From contig JAYUJY010000146.1 in NCBI GenBank assembly GCA_043764895.1, positions 1-23,130 on the forward strand: a DNA stretch of 23,130 bases. Reading direction: 5' to 3'. The translations under genes and the position numbers were made by a program. This document shows, piece after piece, positions 20,763 to 23,130 of this stretch. The DNA comes from JAAFJU01 sp043764895 (GTDB taxonomy: Bacteria > Cyanobacteriota > Cyanobacteriia > Leptolyngbyales > Leptolyngbyaceae). Numbering within the stretch: the first letter of the stretch is position 1; each line of letters begins with the position of its first letter. A model generated the notes under the pieces. That model ran no database searches. It had not been told where the DNA came from and was given only the letters and a program-made list of their open reading frames with translations.

Positions 20763-22979
20763 ATGCATTTTGATCCGATCGTTTTAGTCCTAATTGATGT
20801 CCTGATGGTTATGGGATTGTCCCGCACCATGGGGTTGCTGTTTAGCCAGATTAAGCAACCACTGGTGATTGGTGAAATTGTTGCCGGGGTCATGCTGGGT
20901 CCATCGCTTCTGGGGATGGTGTTTCCGGCTGCGACGGCGTTCTTGTTTCCGCCGGACGTGATTCCCATGCTGGGGGTGTTGTCTCAGATTGGGCTAATTT
21001 TCTTCATGTTCTTGATTGGACTAGAACTCAATCCTCGTTATCTGAAAGGCAGTTTAGAGACCGCCGTACTCGTGTCTCACGTCAGCATTCTCGTGCCGTT
21101 TTCCTTGGGATGTCTTCTAGCGCTGCTGCTCTTTCCCCTGATGTCCAATAATGGAGTCTCATTCACCGCATTTTCGCTCTTTTTGGGCGCGGCCATGGCG
21201 ATTACAGCATTTCCTGTCCTCGCCCGCATCATCACCGAAAATAATCTCCAAAACACTCGTCTCGGAACTCTCGCACTGACCTGCGCCGCTGTGGATGATG
21301 TGACGGCGTGGTGTCTGCTCTTGGTAGCGATCGCCGTGACGCGGACCAACAGTATGATCGGCGCGCTGCCTAATATTTTGGCGGCTGGACTCTACATTGC
21401 CTTTATGTTGACGATCGGGCGACAGTGGCTGCGGAAGTTTATTCCGGTCTATAACGATGCGGGGAAACTAACCCAGTCGATGCTGGCCGTGATTTATGGT
21501 TTGGTCATTATTTCGGCTTTGATGACTGAACTGATGGGGATTCACCTGATTTTTGGGGCGTTTTTGCTGGGGGCCGTGATGCCCAAACACGAAGGTCTCA
21601 CCCGAGAACTCGCCACCAAAACCGAAGATTTTGTGCTGACGTTTTTGTTGCCGATTTTCTTTGCCTACAGCGGACTGCGGACGCAGGTAGGATTGCTCAA
21701 TAGTCTTCCCCTGTGGGGCTTATGTGGGTTGGTGCTGCTGGTTGCCATCTCTGGAAAGTACATCGGAACCTTTGTCGCCGCTCGGGTCTGTGGCCTATCG
21801 AAACGGGATGCGTCGGCGCTGGGCTGGCTGATGAATACCCGAGGGTTGACGGAGCTGATTGTGTTGAATATTGGGCTTAATCTGGGAGTGATTACGCCGT
21901 TGTTGTTTACGATGCTCGTTATTATGGCGCTCGTGACTACGTTCATGACGTCTCCACTGTTGGAGTGGACGTATCCTAAACGGTTAATTCGTGAACAGGA
22001 AATGCCCCCCGAAAATCCAGATCCCGATCGTTCTGACTACTCAATTTTGGTTCCCGTTGCCAATCCTAAAAGTCAGCAAGGCTTGATGAAGATTGCGATC
22101 GAAATTGCGCGATCGCCCGCTCACAAAGCGGTGGTTCATCCGTTGAGTTTGATCCAGTTTGAGCAAGACCATGCCTTTGAAAGTCTGCCCCAAGAAGCCG
22201 ATCGTCGCATTCGCCGCCGCAAAGAAAAATTAGCCGCCAGTTTAGCCAGTCTTTCATCAACGAAACCCCAGTCTGTTATTGAGCCAATGGTTCAGCCGAT
22301 GATTGAGCCAATTGTCCAGCTATCGAGCGACGTCGCCCGCACAACTCACGATGTGGCGCTCGCTCGAAATACGGATCTCATTGTGGTCGGTTGGCATCGC
22401 CCTGCCTTTAGCAGCAACCGTCTCGGCGGACGGGTCGGACAAATTCTCAGTACGGCCCCGGTGGATGTGGCCGTTTTTGTAGACTCGATTCGTACGATCC
22501 ATCCTGCCATAGGACTTCACACCGCTTATTCCAAGCTCCTTTTGCCTTACAGCCCCAATATCCACACCGAACTGGGCCTCGAACTCAGTCTCAGACTGTT
22601 GCTCAATTCGCCTGATCGGCATCTCACCATTTTGCGGGTTCACCATCCGGATCATCCGGTTGAGTTTAGCTATGAGTTTCACAAACTTATGGAACGACTG
22701 CCCGAAGCGCTGCACGATCGCATCTCCACCCCCAATCTTGAAACGCAGTACCCCATAGAAGCGGTGATTGATGTCTCAGCGACCGTGGACCTGACCATTG
22801 CAGGAACCAGCCGAGAGTGGGGCATCGAACGACAAACCCTAGGGAACTATACCGATGCCCTTGCGGCTCGTTGTCAGTCCCCTTTGCTAATCACCCGACG
22901 ATTTAATAAAGTAACGTCTCATCATCTCGATCGAGTGTTGTGTGACGATCGACTTTTAGTTGAAAAGCTGACGGGGTGA
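20763..22979 (+). CDS. CPA2-family cation/proton antiporter with Usp-like tail
   Basis: The 738-aa protein has 12 or so membrane helices in residues 1-410. CPA2 features are IKQPLVIGEIVAGVMLGPSLL (30-50), FLIGLELNP (83-91), the ion-binding VDDVTAW (177-183) with the two adjacent Asp typical of electrogenic or K+/Na+ exchangers, and GLRTQVGLL. From about residue 425 (DYSILVPVANPKSQQGLMKIA) a cytoplasmic domain resembles one or two universal-stress-protein folds and contains DLIVVGWHRP. The CPA2-plus-Usp layout occurs in several cyanobacterial Na+/H+ or K+/H+ antiporters; I cannot tell which ion. A short repeat, IEPMVQPMIEPIVQ, forms a linker. The start at ATG 20763 has AGAAGGGA close upstream. 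Confidence 0.9.
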   Translation: MHFDPIVLVLIDVLMVMGLSRTMGLLFSQIKQPLVIGEIVAGVMLGPSLLGMVFPAATAFLFPPDVIPMLGVLSQIGLIFFMFLIGLELNPRYLKGSLETAVLVSHVSILVPFSLGCLLALLLFPLMSNNGVSFTAFSLFLGAAMAITAFPVLARIITENNLQNTRLGTLALTCAAVDDVTAWCLLLVAIAVTRTNSMIGALPNILAAGLYIAFMLTIGRQWLRKFIPVYNDAGKLTQSMLAVIYGLVIISALMTELMGIHLIFGAFLLGAVMPKHEGLTRELATKTEDFVLTFLLPIFFAYSGLRTQVGLLNSLPLWGLCGLVLLVAISGKYIGTFVAARVCGLSKRDASALGWLMNTRGLTELIVLNIGLNLGVITPLLFTMLVIMALVTTFMTSPLLEWTYPKRLIREQEMPPENPDPDRSDYSILVPVANPKSQQGLMKIAIEIARSPAHKAVVHPLSLIQFEQDHAFESLPQEADRRIRRRKEKLAASLASLSSTKPQSVIEPMVQPMIEPIVQLSSDVARTTHDVALARNTDLIVVGWHRPAFSSNRLGGRVGQILSTAPVDVAVFVDSIRTIHPAIGLHTAYSKLLLPYSPNIHTELGLELSLRLLLNSPDRHLTILRVHHPDHPVEFSYEFHKLMERLPEALHDRISTPNLETQYPIEAVIDVSATVDLTIAGTSREWGIERQTLGNYTDALAARCQSPLLITRRFNKVTSHHLDRVLCDDRLLVEKLTG

Positions 22980-23028
22980 CAACGCACTCTCTAACCTAAG
23001 CAAGGTGAAGGTTCTAGTAAATTAAGGT

Positions 23029-23069
23029 AAATAAGATGGGTCCAAATTTCTCAAAAAGACCCATTTATT
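23029..23069 (+). terminator. Probable terminator after the antiporter gene
   Basis: ATGGGTC (23036-23042) pairs with GACCCAT (23058-23064); AATAA/TTATT extends the stem with a one-base bulge, around a 15-nt AT-rich loop. It lies about 55 bp after the antiporter stop. It is also just in front of the transposase start, so it could instead belong to the insertion-sequence end. Confidence 0.45.
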
Positions 23070-23072
23070 AAA

Positions 23073-23130
23073 ATGATTCCACAATTCTATCAGGATCACC
23101 TCCAAAGTCAATTGAGTCCCGCTGAATATC
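23073..23130 (+). CDS. Start of an IS4-like transposase gene (cut by window end)
   Basis: From ATG 23073 the visible 19 codons read MIPQFYQDHLQSQLSPAEY. This closely resembles the N-terminus of IS4-family transposases common in cyanobacteria (M.P.FYQ.HL..QLS..E/QY). The rest lies outside the window, so completeness cannot be judged. The left end of the element should be between 22980 and 23072. Confidence 0.6.
   Translation, partial: MIPQFYQDHLQSQLSPAEY

Noticed and set aside
22290..22320. Short repeat IEPMVQPMIEPIVQ in the antiporter tail
   Set aside because: It is a two-unit degenerate repeat in a linker between domains and is common in such regions; not treated as a separate element.
1..23130. 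CRISPR array, tRNA or rRNA genes
   Set aside because: No regularly spaced direct repeats and no tRNA- or rRNA-like conserved segments were seen on either strand.

Overview
The window comes from a cyanobacterial chromosome, most likely a filamentous or Leptolyngbya-like strain. The evidence is the very high density of CGATCG/GCGATCGC (HIP1-type) octamers, short dispersed repeats of the kind known from cyanobacteria, a cyanobacterial-style SecD/SecF pair, and many small toxin-antitoxin (TA) families common in that phylum. No rRNA, tRNA or CRISPR array is visible.

The right half (about 10.6-23 kb) is mostly ordinary core genome. metH (B12-dependent methionine synthase, minus) is divergent from sat (ATP sulfurylase, plus). 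A 98-bp imperfect palindrome follows sat. A minus-strand operon then runs secD, secF, a membrane-anchored SGNH hydrolase and an orphan MazF/PemK toxin gene. A 545-bp gap of gene remnants precedes a plus-strand CPA2 cation/proton antiporter with a Usp-like tail. The window ends in the first codons of an IS4-like transposase gene.

The left half (1-10.6 kb) is an accessory region, all on the minus strand, directly downstream of metH. It holds five TA or TA-like pairs: TumE/antitoxin, DUF433/DUF5615 (the latter with a nonsense codon), BrnT/BrnA, VapC/antitoxin and HigB/HigA-like. It also holds two unrecognised small cyanobacterial proteins, a large AT-rich dynamin-like GTPase and a DinD (BRO-domain) protein. 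Much of the rest is wreckage: partial copies of brnA, of a 178-aa gene family and of a small two-part gene broken by a dispersed repeat.

The most striking structure is that the 3' end of metH occurs four times in the same orientation: the real gene at 10607, a 369-bp copy with its flanking hairpin at 4871-5239, and two roughly 90-bp copies at 3985-4074 and 187-273. Every copy keeps the metH reading frame and stop codon. The long copy differs from metH almost only at synonymous positions. Directly downstream of each copy, in the direction of transcription, comes an accessory gene: dinD, vapC, brnT and a brnTA remnant. By eye, divergence rises with distance from metH. I infer that the metH 3' end is an integration hotspot where defence and addiction modules have accreted in layers, each arrival leaving a metH 3'-end scar. 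No integrase is visible in the window, so the mechanism is open.
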